This document shows, in pieces, positions 16,157 through 24,921 of a stretch of DNA of 64,000 bases. The DNA is taken from contig NZ_MSZX01000003.1 in the NCBI RefSeq assembly GCF_002021565.1, positions 372,027 through 436,026 of the forward strand. Direction: 5' to 3'. This DNA is from Paenibacillus selenitireducens. Lineage in GTDB: Bacteria > Bacillota > Bacilli > Paenibacillales > Paenibacillaceae. The notes below the pieces were generated by a model, which had not been told where the DNA came from, searched no databases, and saw nothing but the letters and a program-made list of their open reading frames with translations. Positions within the stretch are counted from its first letter, which is position 1; every line of letters begins with the position of its first letter. The translations under genes and the position numbers were made by a program.

Positions 16157-17170
16157 ATGTTTCATACAAAGGCAAACAACGTTAGAAAATACGCAATCAT
16201 ACTTAGCTGTCTATTAGCACTTACTGTGTTTCTATCTGCTTGCAGCAATTCGGTGGACCGGGGTTCGGATGCATCTTCGACAGAATCTTCACAACAAGAG
16301 ACGACGAAGGATCCTGCCGCAGATGAAGCCAAGCCGAAGACCGTCACGGACGTGATGGGGCATGAGGTGACCATTCCTGCGCATCCGGAGCGCATTATTG
16401 CTTCCTACCTAGAAGACCCTCTCGTTACGCTAGGTATGAAGCCTGCGGCACAATGGTCCGTTGCGAACGGAATTCAAGATTACTTGCAGACGGATCTGAA
16501 AGGCATTCCGACGATCGCTTATGATCTTCCGACAGAAGCCGTTTTAAGCTTTAACCCGGATTTATTGATCGTGAGCTCGGAGAATACGGTAGGCAACGGC
16601 ATGTACGAACAATTATCGAAGATTGCTCCGACATACGTGCTGGGAGATAAGATTAGCAAAGACTGGCGTCAGGCCCTATTGAAAATTGGGGAATTACTGA
16701 ATAAGTCTCCTGAAGCTGAACAAGCATTGAAGGAATACGATGCCAAAGCCAAGGATACGAAGGAGAAATTAACGAAGGCCGTAGGCCAAAAGTCGGCGGC
16801 GATTCTATGGCTGACGAACAAACAATTCTTCTTAGTGGACGAGACGGTATCCAGTGCTGCTGTGCTTTATAACGATTTAGGCATGCTGCCTCCGAACTTG
16901 GTGTCTGATATTCCAGACGATAAGAAAGCAAGTTGGAACTCCGTTTCCCTGGAGAAGTTGGCTGGATTAGACGCGGATTATATTTTCCTCGTGAACAGCG
17001 ATAAGATGGCGGGTACCGACGAGACGCTCGGCAGTCCGATTTGGAAAGGGCTGAAAGCCGTCAAAGAAGGACATGTCATCGAGTTGCCTTCCACTTCCAG
17101 CTGGTTGTACAGCGGGGTTAAAGCGGGCGAGCAAATTATGGATGATGTGTTGAAGAACCTTGTGAAATAA
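16157..17170 (+). CDS. Iron-siderophore ABC transporter substrate-binding lipoprotein
   Basis: A 337-residue class III (BtuF/FhuD-like) periplasmic-binding-protein homologue anchored as a lipoprotein. The signal ends in the lipobox LSAC at Cys29, followed by a Ser/Thr/Glu-rich linker. The mature part starts with the family phrase TVTDVMGHEVTIPAHPERIIASYLEDPLVTLG in pieces, and later has DLLIVSS and WNSVSLEKLAGLDADYIF. The Fur box in its promoter supports ferric siderophore uptake. No permease or ATPase gene accompanies it; partners must be elsewhere. A terminator follows. Confidence 0.92.
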   Translation: MFHTKANNVRKYAIILSCLLALTVFLSACSNSVDRGSDASSTESSQQETTKDPAADEAKPKTVTDVMGHEVTIPAHPERIIASYLEDPLVTLGMKPAAQWSVANGIQDYLQTDLKGIPTIAYDLPTEAVLSFNPDLLIVSSENTVGNGMYEQLSKIAPTYVLGDKISKDWRQALLKIGELLNKSPEAEQALKEYDAKAKDTKEKLTKAVGQKSAAILWLTNKQFFLVDETVSSAAVLYNDLGMLPPNLVSDIPDDKKASWNSVSLEKLAGLDADYIFLVNSDKMAGTDETLGSPIWKGLKAVKEGHVIELPSTSSWLYSGVKAGEQIMDDVLKNLVK

Positions 17171-17217
17171 GATTGAAAATCTTTCGGGAGTGCATGGAAT
17201 CGGCATGTTATCGTGCT

Positions 17218-17239
17218 GGAGCCTATGTGCTCCTTTTTT
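17218..17239 (+). terminator. Terminator after siderophore-binding gene
   Basis: GGAGC-CTATGT-GCTCC hairpin followed by six T. Confidence 0.8.
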
Positions 17240-17317
17240 GGCAAAGTTGGAGTTGCATCTCACGCATGAGCCCAGTATAATAAATCCTATCAATTAAAAG
17301 TAAACGGGTGTTCATGG

Positions 17318-17932
17318 ATGCAGTATTTAAAAGATGACGTGAAAAACAGCATTCTTCAAGCAGCCTTGTCAGAGTTCAAGCGGCATGGTTATTCGAATGC
17401 GTCTATGCGGCAGATTGCGAATACAGCAGGGATCACGACAGGGAATATCTATCGTTATTTCAAGAATAAAGAAGACCTCTTCCATGAGTTGATCCATCCA
17501 GTCTATGAGAAGTTCGTGCAATATATCATGGATATCAAGGATGATTTTGACCATACCTGCACGAAAGACACCACAGATCCCCTTCATTACCTCCGTAAAG
17601 TAGAAAGCACGATCGTTGAACTATTCAAAGAATCGAATGTCGAGCTTCGTATTCTGTTGAATATGAGCAGCGGATCTTCGTATGAACCCGTGAAGCAAGA
17701 GCTTATTCAATTGGCAGCCCATATTCTGATGAAGGTCTTCATTCCCGGGGAAGATCAGCAGGATCAGGCGAGGATTGAAGAGCGCAATCTGGCTCACATG
17801 CTGGCCGAAACCTTAGTCGAAGGCACATGTATTATTCTGCGCGATCATGAGGACGGAGCGACGGTACGGCAATTGGTAGACGAATTGTTGCGAGTATACT
17901 GCGTGGGGATTATTTCAAAATTGAATATATAG
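17318..17932 (+). CDS. TetR/AcrR family regulator
   Basis: A 204-residue TetR-type protein. HTH at residues 10-50: ILQAALSEFKRHGYSNASM followed by ITTGNIYRYFKNKEDLF. The ligand domain is not recognisable. It lies 81 bases upstream of an MMPL transporter gene on the same strand. The 18-base palindrome AATGAAC-N4-GTTCATT between them is its likely operator, giving a drug- or lipid-responsive efflux switch. Its own ribosome site (GGGTG) is weak. Confidence 0.88.
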   Translation: MQYLKDDVKNSILQAALSEFKRHGYSNASMRQIANTAGITTGNIYRYFKNKEDLFHELIHPVYEKFVQYIMDIKDDFDHTCTKDTTDPLHYLRKVESTIVELFKESNVELRILLNMSSGSSYEPVKQELIQLAAHILMKVFIPGEDQQDQARIEERNLAHMLAETLVEGTCIILRDHEDGATVRQLVDELLRVYCVGIISKLNI

Positions 17933-17945
17933 ATTTGTATTTTTT

Positions 17946-17974
17946 TAGACAAAAAATGAACGCTTGTTCATTAT
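17946..17974 (+). promoter_or_regulatory. Promoter and TetR-type operator of the MMPL gene
   Basis: A perfect inverted repeat AATGAAC-GCTT-GTTCATT (17955-17972) lies between a TAGACA -35-like box (17946-17951) and a CATTAT -10-like box (17969-17974, 17-base spacing), 40 bases before the transporter start. Confidence 0.65.
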
Positions 17975-18013
17975 CCATGGAATTTTGTGGATAGGGAAAA
18001 AGTGGAGGAGGAG

Positions 18014-21000
18014 ATGGCAAAGATGCACAAGATTATTAAGTGGCGTTGGGGTATTCTCGCCGTGTGGCTGGTGGTTACGGTTGTATTGACAGCTTTCCAG
18101 CCGGATGTGAATGCCATTCTGCGCCAAAGGGGTCAAGATCCGCTAAGTGATAATAATCCGTCGAAAGTAGCGGCTTCCATCTTGAAGAAGATGAATCCGA
18201 CGAATGGCACGAGCAATATTATCGTGTTCCACAACCCGGATCAACTGACAGATCAGGATATGAAACAGATTGAGGCGGGAATCGGCAATATGAAGTCCCA
18301 TCAATCCGAGCTCGGTGTTGGGGATATGTTGGATCCGTTCTCCATGCCGGATGCGAAGTCGTCGTTGATTTCGGAAGACAAGACTACCTTAATGGTGAGC
18401 TTTAGCTTGGATAAGAAACAACGTGAAATTGAGGACATCAAGAAAGAATTCAGTCAAACGTTGAAGGACGTGAAGGTACCGTTCTATCTGACCGGCGAGG
18501 AATTCATTCAGAACGACTATTTGAAAGCATCCGAGAAAGGCGTCGAGAAGAGCGCGATTCTGACCGTTATCTTTATCCTTGCCGTATTGATCATCATGTT
18601 CCGCTCGATCATTATTCCATTCGTCTCGCTGCTTGCCGTGGGTATTACTTACGCATGCTCGATGGGGATTGCAGCCCAGATCATCGATAAGTTCCATTTC
18701 CCGGTGACCAGCGTCACGCAAATGCTGCTCATTGCGATTTTGTTCGGGATCGGAACCGACTATAACATTCTGTTGTTTAATCGGTTCAAGGAAGAGCTTG
18801 CGCATGGGAAATCAACGGATGAAGCCATTATTGTGACGTATAAAACCGCAGGGAAGACTATTGTCTACAGTATTTTAACGGTCTTCATCGCATTCGCAGG
18901 GTTAAGCTTCTCTACCTTCGGTATTTATAAATCGGCCAATGTCGTTGCGATCGGGGCTGCTATTCTGCTGCTTGAGATCATGACATTAACACCGTTTATC
19001 ATGAAGACATTGGGCGTTAAATTGTTCTGGCCGACGAAGAAAGCAACAGGTCATAAAGAGAACAAGTTCTGGGCGAAAATGACATCGACAGCGGTTAAGT
19101 ATCCGGTGCTAACCACGGTTATTATCGTTATCGTAATGATTCCGGTTCTGTTGTCCAGCGGGCAGAAGCTGTCCTTCGACCAATTGAAAGAATTGGGGAA
19201 CGGGTATGCTTCGACGCAAGGCTTTAATATCGTGGCGGAGCACTTCAGTCGGGGGCAGGCTTTGCCGACAACAGTCGTCGTAGAGAGCGACAAAGCTTTG
19301 GATAATAACGAATCTTTGGCCGTCGTCGATAAATTAACGGATAAATTAAAAGAGATCGATGGCGTGAAGAAGGTCGCGAGCGTGACCCAACCGCAATCGG
19401 AGCCGATTGACAAATTTTATATCAGTTCACAGACAGAATCGGTCGCGGATGGCATTCATGCCACAAAAGACGGCGTAGTAAAGATTCAAGACGGCATACA
19501 GCAAATGCAAGGCAAATTGGTTAGCCCAGACTTCTCGAGTGTAGATCAACTCATCTCGGGTACGGGCCAAGTACAACAAGGCTATACTCAAATTACCGAT
19601 GCGATCAATCAAGTGGCCCAAGGCATTGACCAAGGGGCGAGCGGGGCTGCCAACCTTCGGGACGGTATCGCGCGTCTCAAGACAGGACTTAATACGGTTG
19701 CAACCGAGACGTCTACATTAAGTACAGGGATGACACAATTGCAGCAAGGCTACAAGACCCTAGGTGATGGTTACGTGCAGTTGGAAGGGAAATTGCCTGC
19801 GATTCAGCAAGGGCTCGCTGGAATGAATGGATTAATTGGAGGTCTGGGTGCGAAATATAACGAGTTAAGCCAAGACCAAGATTATCTGACGCTGAAGCAG
19901 ACGGGTGCAGGGCTCGAATCAGGTATGGCGCAGATCATTGGCGGTTTCCAAGAGCTGAACAAAAATTATACCCAGTTGAATGAATCCTTCGCCAAGGCTT
20001 CGCAAGGGTTGAAACAGATCGCAAATGCACAGACCCAAATGACTACAGGCCTCACAGCCTTGTCCACAGGCGCGGATGCGTTGGTGAAAGGTTTGAAGGA
20101 GGGTGCTGCAGGCAACCGCGAGATCGCTGCAAATATGAAGAAGTTAAATGCAGGTCTTGCTGGGGTGAAAGACGGTCAGCAGAAGCTCTCAACGGGATTA
20201 ACGCAGTTGTCCGATGGGATGACGCAATTAAAAGACGGACTAGGCAAAAGCGGCAATGGTCTAGGGGACATCTCAGATGGTCTAAATAAGACGGGGGATT
20301 TTATCACCGAATTGAATGCATCCAAGACCTTCTTTATTCCGCGTGAGGCATTAACAAGTGAGGATTTCAAGAAATCATTAGATAATTTCATGTCGAAGGA
20401 CCGAACCATTACGAAGTGGATCGTCATCCTGAATCATGATCCTTATTCTCCGGCAGCGATGGAGACGATCGAGAAGATCAATGACACCATGACAAGCGGA
20501 TTAAAAGGAACGGTATTGGCGGACGCAAAATTTGGGGCGGCAGGACCGAGTTCAACGACCTATGATACGAATGCTGCACAGGTGAGCTCCTTCAACAGTA
20601 CGGCGATCATTATTATTGCGGGTGTATTCCTGGTATTGTTATTCGTGATTCGGAAGTTCTGGCCGTCGGTATATATTATTCTGTCACTGCTGGCTTCTTA
20701 TTACGTTGCCATGGCGACATCTAACTTCGTCACGGAATATATCATCAAAGCAGATGGGGTATCTTCCTTCGTGCCGTTCTTCTCCTTTATTATTATCGTA
20801 GCGGTTGGGGTCGACTACAGTATCTTCCTCATGATGCGCTATAAGGAACATGAAGACTTGCCAACAGGAGAAGCGATTGTTCATGCAGCCAAACATGTGG
20901 GTGGTGTTGTTATCTCCGCTATGATCATTCTGGGGGGAACCTTGGCAACGTTGGCACCATCAGGCTTAGTCTTATTGATTGAATTAGCTGTGGCAACGAT

Positions 21001-21136
21001 CGTGGGGTTGATTGTACTGTGCTTTATCTTGCTCCCGATGCTGCTTCCAGCGCTCATGGTACTGCCTGATGCCATCAAGAATAAAAAAAAAGCATCGCAA
21101 AGCGAAAACCTTGTGATGAGAACTTCAGGTAAATAA
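18014..21136 (+). CDS. MMPL/RND family membrane transporter
   Basis: A 1040-residue transporter of the MMPL branch of RND pumps. It has two six-helix halves: TM1 near residues 10-30 and a bundle to about 370, then a second bundle near 862-1022. Both halves carry the proton-relay Asp-Tyr pair: Asp249-Tyr250 in GTDYN and Asp934-Tyr935 in GVDYS. Between them lies a long extracytoplasmic region (about 475-770) of repeated GL..L..G...L heptads that should form a helical stalk, as in YdgH-type proteins of Bacillus. ATG 18014 follows GGAGG by five bases; the GTG at 17987 precedes the ribosome site. TetR control suggests efflux of a lipid or drug. Confidence 0.9.
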   Translation: MAKMHKIIKWRWGILAVWLVVTVVLTAFQPDVNAILRQRGQDPLSDNNPSKVAASILKKMNPTNGTSNIIVFHNPDQLTDQDMKQIEAGIGNMKSHQSELGVGDMLDPFSMPDAKSSLISEDKTTLMVSFSLDKKQREIEDIKKEFSQTLKDVKVPFYLTGEEFIQNDYLKASEKGVEKSAILTVIFILAVLIIMFRSIIIPFVSLLAVGITYACSMGIAAQIIDKFHFPVTSVTQMLLIAILFGIGTDYNILLFNRFKEELAHGKSTDEAIIVTYKTAGKTIVYSILTVFIAFAGLSFSTFGIYKSANVVAIGAAILLLEIMTLTPFIMKTLGVKLFWPTKKATGHKENKFWAKMTSTAVKYPVLTTVIIVIVMIPVLLSSGQKLSFDQLKELGNGYASTQGFNIVAEHFSRGQALPTTVVVESDKALDNNESLAVVDKLTDKLKEIDGVKKVASVTQPQSEPIDKFYISSQTESVADGIHATKDGVVKIQDGIQQMQGKLVSPDFSSVDQLISGTGQVQQGYTQITDAINQVAQGIDQGASGAANLRDGIARLKTGLNTVATETSTLSTGMTQLQQGYKTLGDGYVQLEGKLPAIQQGLAGMNGLIGGLGAKYNELSQDQDYLTLKQTGAGLESGMAQIIGGFQELNKNYTQLNESFAKASQGLKQIANAQTQMTTGLTALSTGADALVKGLKEGAAGNREIAANMKKLNAGLAGVKDGQQKLSTGLTQLSDGMTQLKDGLGKSGNGLGDISDGLNKTGDFITELNASKTFFIPREALTSEDFKKSLDNFMSKDRTITKWIVILNHDPYSPAAMETIEKINDTMTSGLKGTVLADAKFGAAGPSSTTYDTNAAQVSSFNSTAIIIIAGVFLVLLFVIRKFWPSVYIILSLLASYYVAMATSNFVTEYIIKADGVSSFVPFFSFIIIVAVGVDYSIFLMMRYKEHEDLPTGEAIVHAAKHVGGVVISAMIILGGTLATLAPSGLVLLIELAVATIVGLIVLCFILLPMLLPALMVLPDAIKNKKKASQSENLVMRTSGK

Positions 21137-21153
21137 CAGGCATGGATAGCAAA

Positions 21154-21195
21154 AAAAGCCTTGATCACTTCCCGATAGGGATGATCAAGGCTTTT
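21154..21195. terminator. Bidirectional terminator
   Basis: Stem AAAAGCCTTGATCA / TGATCAAGGCTTTT plus inner CCC/GGG pairs, between the convergent MMPL and VOC genes. Confidence 0.9.
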
Positions 21196-21206
21196 CCTGT
21201 CTATAA

Positions 21207-21584
21207 CTATTTATTAAAACAGTTCATCACCCAATTGATGTGATTCATGCTGTCCGTCACTTCGGCGTGCAGCGCCCCAAAGAAGGTATCCTGTATTTCG
21301 GTAGTGACTTGACCTTGATCCGCGATAAGTGCCTCATACACCTGCTGTAGCTCTTCTCTTTTCTCAAGCAGCAAGATGACTTTTACGTTGGTGGCTTTGG
21401 GGATGCGACCGCCAAAGGTACCCGAGAAGTGTAGTAAGGTTTGACCTAAGTGCAGCTCAGCATGCATAACCACGCCTTGGTGTTCATTCAAAATTTTAGT
21501 TTCGCCGCCAAACCGGCTTTGATAATATTTAATGGATTCTTCAACATTGTCGACAACAAGAAATGGACTTGCACTCGTAATCAT
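21207..21584 (-). CDS. VOC family (glyoxalase/PhnB-like) protein
   Basis: A 125-residue single-domain VOC protein: ASPFLVVDNVEESIKYYQSRFG at the N-terminus, MHAELHLGQTLLHFSG in the centre and a C-terminal FGALHAEVTDSMNHINW, a degenerate form of the usual FG.....D.FG..W ending. No metal ligands can be assigned with confidence. The gene has a near-consensus promoter framed by two palindromes (21611-21666), implying tight control by a regulator not encoded next to it. Function unknown; electrophile or drug inactivation is typical for such inducible VOC genes. Confidence 0.82.
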   Translation of the reverse strand: MITSASPFLVVDNVEESIKYYQSRFGGETKILNEHQGVVMHAELHLGQTLLHFSGTFGGRIPKATNVKVILLLEKREELQQVYEALIADQGQVTTEIQDTFFGALHAEVTDSMNHINWVMNCFNK

Positions 21585-21610
21585 TAGTTTGTTCCTCCTA
21601 GAGTGGTTAT

Positions 21611-21666
21611 GAAACCCTAAGGTTTCGTTTTTTGTTATTATACGAAACCTTAGGGTTTCGTGTCAA
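21611..21666 (-). promoter_or_regulatory. Promoter embedded in twin 17-18-base palindromes
   Basis: Reading the minus strand: TTGACA (plus 21661-21666), then an 18-base spacer that is itself the dyad CGAAACC-CTAA-GGTTTCG (21643-21660), then TATAAT (21637-21642). A second copy, GAAACC-CTAA-GGTTTC (21611-21626), follows downstream. The two copies are also inverse complements of each other. A repressor bound to both would cover the whole promoter. Confidence 0.85.
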
Positions 21667-21832
21667 ATGGAAGATGATCATATGTACGTTGAAGGATAAA
21701 AACGAAATCACCGAAGAAGGTGGAAAGTTAGACCTTTGATTTCGATCAGCAGTTTCTTTTTTAGAATGGAAGATATTAGGGTAAAGTGATAAAATAGCGA
21801 TGAGAGAAAATTCGGACGAACCGGAGGGCAAG

Positions 21833-22921
21833 GTGTTATTACATCGTATAATTGAAAATTTTGAAACTGAAGCTGAAGAAATGTACATAGAGTTTGTTGA
21901 TGAAAATGAAGCTCCGAGTTACGAAGATTTAGAACTGATAGAGATGGATCGAAAAACGGTGAAAAAAGTACGCTCAAGTGCATCTCTCTTTGCAGAACTT
22001 TTTGATCCGGACACAAATTATTTTTACGAATTTCCATTTCGGAAACGGATAGAAGTAGAGGGTGGCTATCGTGTTGCTCGTCGTCGGGGAGCGCGTCTTG
22101 ATGAGGTTAACGTATATAATTTAGTTGTCCGTTTTAAAAATTCCCGTATAGATCACTCTGAGGCACGCGCATTTATGTATCGCCCTGTTAAGAACAACCA
22201 GGAATGGATTGTCCTTTTACCGGACAATACTATGGATACGATAGATAGTGAAATTGGTATTTTTGGACGTAGTGCTCAGCTTTTTGCTGAGTCAGGGAAA
22301 TTATCTTCGGAAATAACATTGGATCATATTAATGAGAACTTAAAACTATTGAATTTACATGAGCGATGCGCACAAACACTTATGCACGAATATGGTCATG
22401 TCTTACATTGGCGGATTTTTGACCGCCTTGGTACACCATATGAAGATTATCTTGCATACAATTGGTTTATAGAGAATAATTATGCCGAACTAATCGACGG
22501 ACGTGTACCGAATTATTTTAGATTGAGTGATGAGAAAAAATTGTGGATGCTGAAGGAATGTCTAGTTGAGGATTATCGGATTTCCTTGAATCTAGATAGT
22601 GAAAATGGTATGTTTATATTACCAGGTAAGTACACATTTAGTGCAGACTTCCGGGCACCAGAACTATTGAAAGATGGGGTGAAGATTATGCGACGCATGT
22701 TACAACCTGCTATGGAAAATGAAAGCATGAGACGTAAAACAGGATCGGTTCCTTCTGAAAGTGAGATGACGGATATCGCCTTAATGCGTAGTATTTTGGA
22801 AGCTTCGATGGATGAGAACTGGGTGCCAGGACAACAACGCATGACGATCGAAGATCATCATGCTGTATCGGATAGACTATTAATGAAAACGATTAAGAAC
22901 CAAGTTGCTATTACAAGATAA
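21833..22921 (+). CDS. Orphan HExxH zinc-metallopeptidase-like protein
   Basis: A 362-residue protein of no recognised family. The only clear signature is HEYGH at residues 185-189 in CAQTLMHEYGHVLHW, a gluzincin-type zinc motif. Acidic residues further on (Glu242 and Glu246 in ECLVEDYR) could supply a third ligand. There is no signal peptide or membrane segment. The N-terminus is very acidic. The GTG at 21833, with GGAGGG four bases upstream, is preferred to the in-frame ATG 21800, which lacks a ribosome site. The gene appears richer in A+T than its neighbours, is single, and ends without an obvious terminator of its own; recent acquisition is possible. Protease activity is inferred from the motif alone. 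Confidence 0.72.
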   Translation: MLLHRIIENFETEAEEMYIEFVDENEAPSYEDLELIEMDRKTVKKVRSSASLFAELFDPDTNYFYEFPFRKRIEVEGGYRVARRRGARLDEVNVYNLVVRFKNSRIDHSEARAFMYRPVKNNQEWIVLLPDNTMDTIDSEIGIFGRSAQLFAESGKLSSEITLDHINENLKLLNLHERCAQTLMHEYGHVLHWRIFDRLGTPYEDYLAYNWFIENNYAELIDGRVPNYFRLSDEKKLWMLKECLVEDYRISLNLDSENGMFILPGKYTFSADFRAPELLKDGVKIMRRMLQPAMENESMRRKTGSVPSESEMTDIALMRSILEASMDENWVPGQQRMTIEDHHAVSDRLLMKTIKNQVAITR

Positions 22922-23063
22922 ATATTAGGTCATTTTACTGAAGGAACAATGTATCATCATCAATATAGGAACTTTATTAGCAATAGGTCCTGCTAGTATA
23001 AAAGTGGCGTAGGCACTGAGCACAATGGCCATGCGCAGCTATAGAAACACATAGCGAAAAAAC

Positions 23064-23096
23064 AAAGAGATCCAGTCATTCGACTGTGATCTCTTT
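23064..23096. terminator. Terminator overlapping the end of the histidine kinase gene
   Basis: Stem AAAGAGATC-CAGTC / GACTG-(T)-GATCTCTTT. It includes the last codons of the kinase gene and can serve transcription from both sides. Confidence 0.7.
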
Positions 23097-24185
23097 CTCT
23101 TTTCGCGGATTCGGTTTGGGAGGGAGGGTAATATGGAATGCTGTTCCGACGCCCAATGTGCTATGCACGGCTATGGAACCTTCGTGCAGATCGATGATTC
23201 TTTTGACAATAGAGAGCCCCAGCCCGTTCCCCCCTAAATCGCGGTTCCTGGATTTATCCGCCTTGTAGAATCGCTCGAAAATATGCTGCTGAGACTCGGT
23301 ATCCATACCGATCCCTGTATCTGTGATACGCACGACGGTTTCCTTGCCGGCTTGCGATAAGTTTACATGTATGGTTCCGCCCTGCGGCGTAAATTTGATG
23401 CTGTTATGGATGAGATTAATCCAGACCTGGCTCATCATTTCTTCATCGGCAAGAACGGTATGCTCTGTCAGTTCTGCCTCAACTTCAATATTCTTCTCCC
23501 GCCACTGCGGTTCACAGGCTAGGATGGTTGTTTTTAGCTGCAGATCCAGTCGATAAGGCTTCGGTTGAAACGGATGATGTTTCGATTCTAACGAGGTGAG
23601 CTTCAAGAGGTTCTCGCTGAGCTTCGAAAGTCTCACGCTTTCGGTTTCGATAATTCCCAGATAATGCACCCGCATGTCAATCGGCAAATCCGGATCTTGC
23701 AGCGCACGGGCGAATCCGCGTATGGAAGTTAATGGGGACTGAATTTCGTGCGAGACATTCGAGATGAATTCTTGCCGCAGGGTCTCCAGTTCATTCAATT
23801 GCGCGGTCATATGATTGATACTCTCCACAAGATCTAGGAATTGCTCATCTTCAAAATGTTTATGATAGGCGATTTTCACCGTAAAATCACCTTTCGAAAC
23901 GCTGTTGATTGTACTGATAAGGGTTCCGAAAACATTCCCGGACTTCCGCTTCGCTACGAAGGCGATCGGTGTGGCGACACAGGACATGATCGCAAAAGTT
24001 AATAACTGCGTAACCAAAAGTTGTACCCATTCCGCCGTTGGCAGGAGATCGCTCTTCAGACGAATCCAATAGATCAGTCCATAAGAGGCTGCCTCGCAGG
24101 CCAAGAAAAAGAGGATCAGCGAACAGATGGCAGTCGTCATTCGTACCCACATTTGCTTCCGGAAATGTTGTATCCATTGCTTCAT
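23076..24185 (-). CDS. Sensor histidine kinase
   Basis: A 369-residue membrane kinase of the OmpR-partner class. Two membrane segments (about residues 16-40 and 58-78) enclose only a short loop, so it has almost no extracellular sensor. A HAMP-like linker (about 80-130) follows, then HisKA with phospho-acceptor His146 in NVSHEIQSPLTSIRGF, and a HATPase with WINLIHNSIKFT (N box), DTGIGM (G1) and GNGLGLSIV (G2). Its start overlaps the response regulator stop by four bases. The short-loop layout is like intramembrane-sensing kinases that watch envelope stress. That is an inference from shape. Confidence 0.93.
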   Translation of the reverse strand: MKQWIQHFRKQMWVRMTTAICSLILFFLACEAASYGLIYWIRLKSDLLPTAEWVQLLVTQLLTFAIMSCVATPIAFVAKRKSGNVFGTLISTINSVSKGDFTVKIAYHKHFEDEQFLDLVESINHMTAQLNELETLRQEFISNVSHEIQSPLTSIRGFARALQDPDLPIDMRVHYLGIIETESVRLSKLSENLLKLTSLESKHHPFQPKPYRLDLQLKTTILACEPQWREKNIEVEAELTEHTVLADEEMMSQVWINLIHNSIKFTPQGGTIHVNLSQAGKETVVRITDTGIGMDTESQQHIFERFYKADKSRNRDLGGNGLGLSIVKRIIDLHEGSIAVHSTLGVGTAFHITLPPKPNPRKEKEITVE

Positions 24186-24862
24186 GGGAGCACCTCGAGC
24201 CGATACCCCAATCCGCGGATCGTACGGATTTTGAAACCATACGTTTCTTCGGGGAAACGGTCCCTCAGTCGATTGATATGGACATCGAGCGTCCGTTCAT
24301 TTCCTTCAAAATCATAACCCCATATATCTTCGATGAGTTGTTCCCTGGTGAAGGTCTTTTCCGGATAGCTGGCCAGCTTGAATAACAGCTCAAATTCCTT
24401 GGGCGGCAAAGTAATACATTGCCCGAGGCGATCCGTAACCTCCAAGGTGTTATGGTTCAGCTGCATATGTTGACCGATAGAAACAACTTGCGATGCTGTA
24501 ATTTGGTAACGTTTCAATAGAACTTTCACCCGTGCTACAAGCTCCAGCGGGTCGAACGGCTTGACCAGATAATCATCTGTGCCAAGGTCGAAGCCTTTGA
24601 GCTTCTGGGTCGTTTCACCTTTCGCGGTCAGCATGAGTAAGGGAAAATCATAGTGCTTCCGCAATTCGCGGCAGAGCTCCCAGCCATCCATCTTCGGCAT
24701 CATAATATCGAGAATGACCATGTCTACTTTGACTTGATCGATGAGCTTCAACGCTTCGATTCCATTCACGGCTTCACAGGTGCCAAACCCTTCATTATGA
24801 AGAAATAAGCTAACGAGCTCGCGAATATGTGCATCGTCATCGACGATCATGATGTTAATCAT
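24182..24862 (-). CDS. OmpR/PhoB family response regulator
   Basis: A 226-residue regulator: receiver domain (1-120) with the acidic pocket VDDD, phospho-acceptor Asp52 in VILDIMMPKMDG, the conserved Thr in LTAKGE and Lys in YLVKPF. A C-terminal winged helix follows (about 130-226) with LPPKEFELLFKLA and NERTLDVHINRLRDRF. It is translationally coupled to the kinase. The chrA gene ends 59 bases upstream with no terminator seen, so readthrough from chrA is possible. The ATAGC-N8-GCTAT dyad in that spacer may be a site for this regulator. Confidence 0.94.
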   Translation of the reverse strand: MINIMIVDDDAHIRELVSLFLHNEGFGTCEAVNGIEALKLIDQVKVDMVILDIMMPKMDGWELCRELRKHYDFPLLMLTAKGETTQKLKGFDLGTDDYLVKPFDPLELVARVKVLLKRYQITASQVVSIGQHMQLNHNTLEVTDRLGQCITLPPKEFELLFKLASYPEKTFTREQLIEDIWGYDFEGNERTLDVHINRLRDRFPEETYGFKIRTIRGLGYRLEVLP

Positions 24863-24921
24863 ACGCTACATCTCCCTTCACACCCCACCACTATAGCATA
24901 TATTCGCTATGTAAATAGAAT

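Noticed and set aside
21611-21660. Inverted repeats read as a miniature transposable element or a terminator
   Set aside because: The copies sit exactly in the spacer and just after the -10 of a consensus promoter, no target duplication was seen, and each copy is itself a short dyad; operators explain it better.
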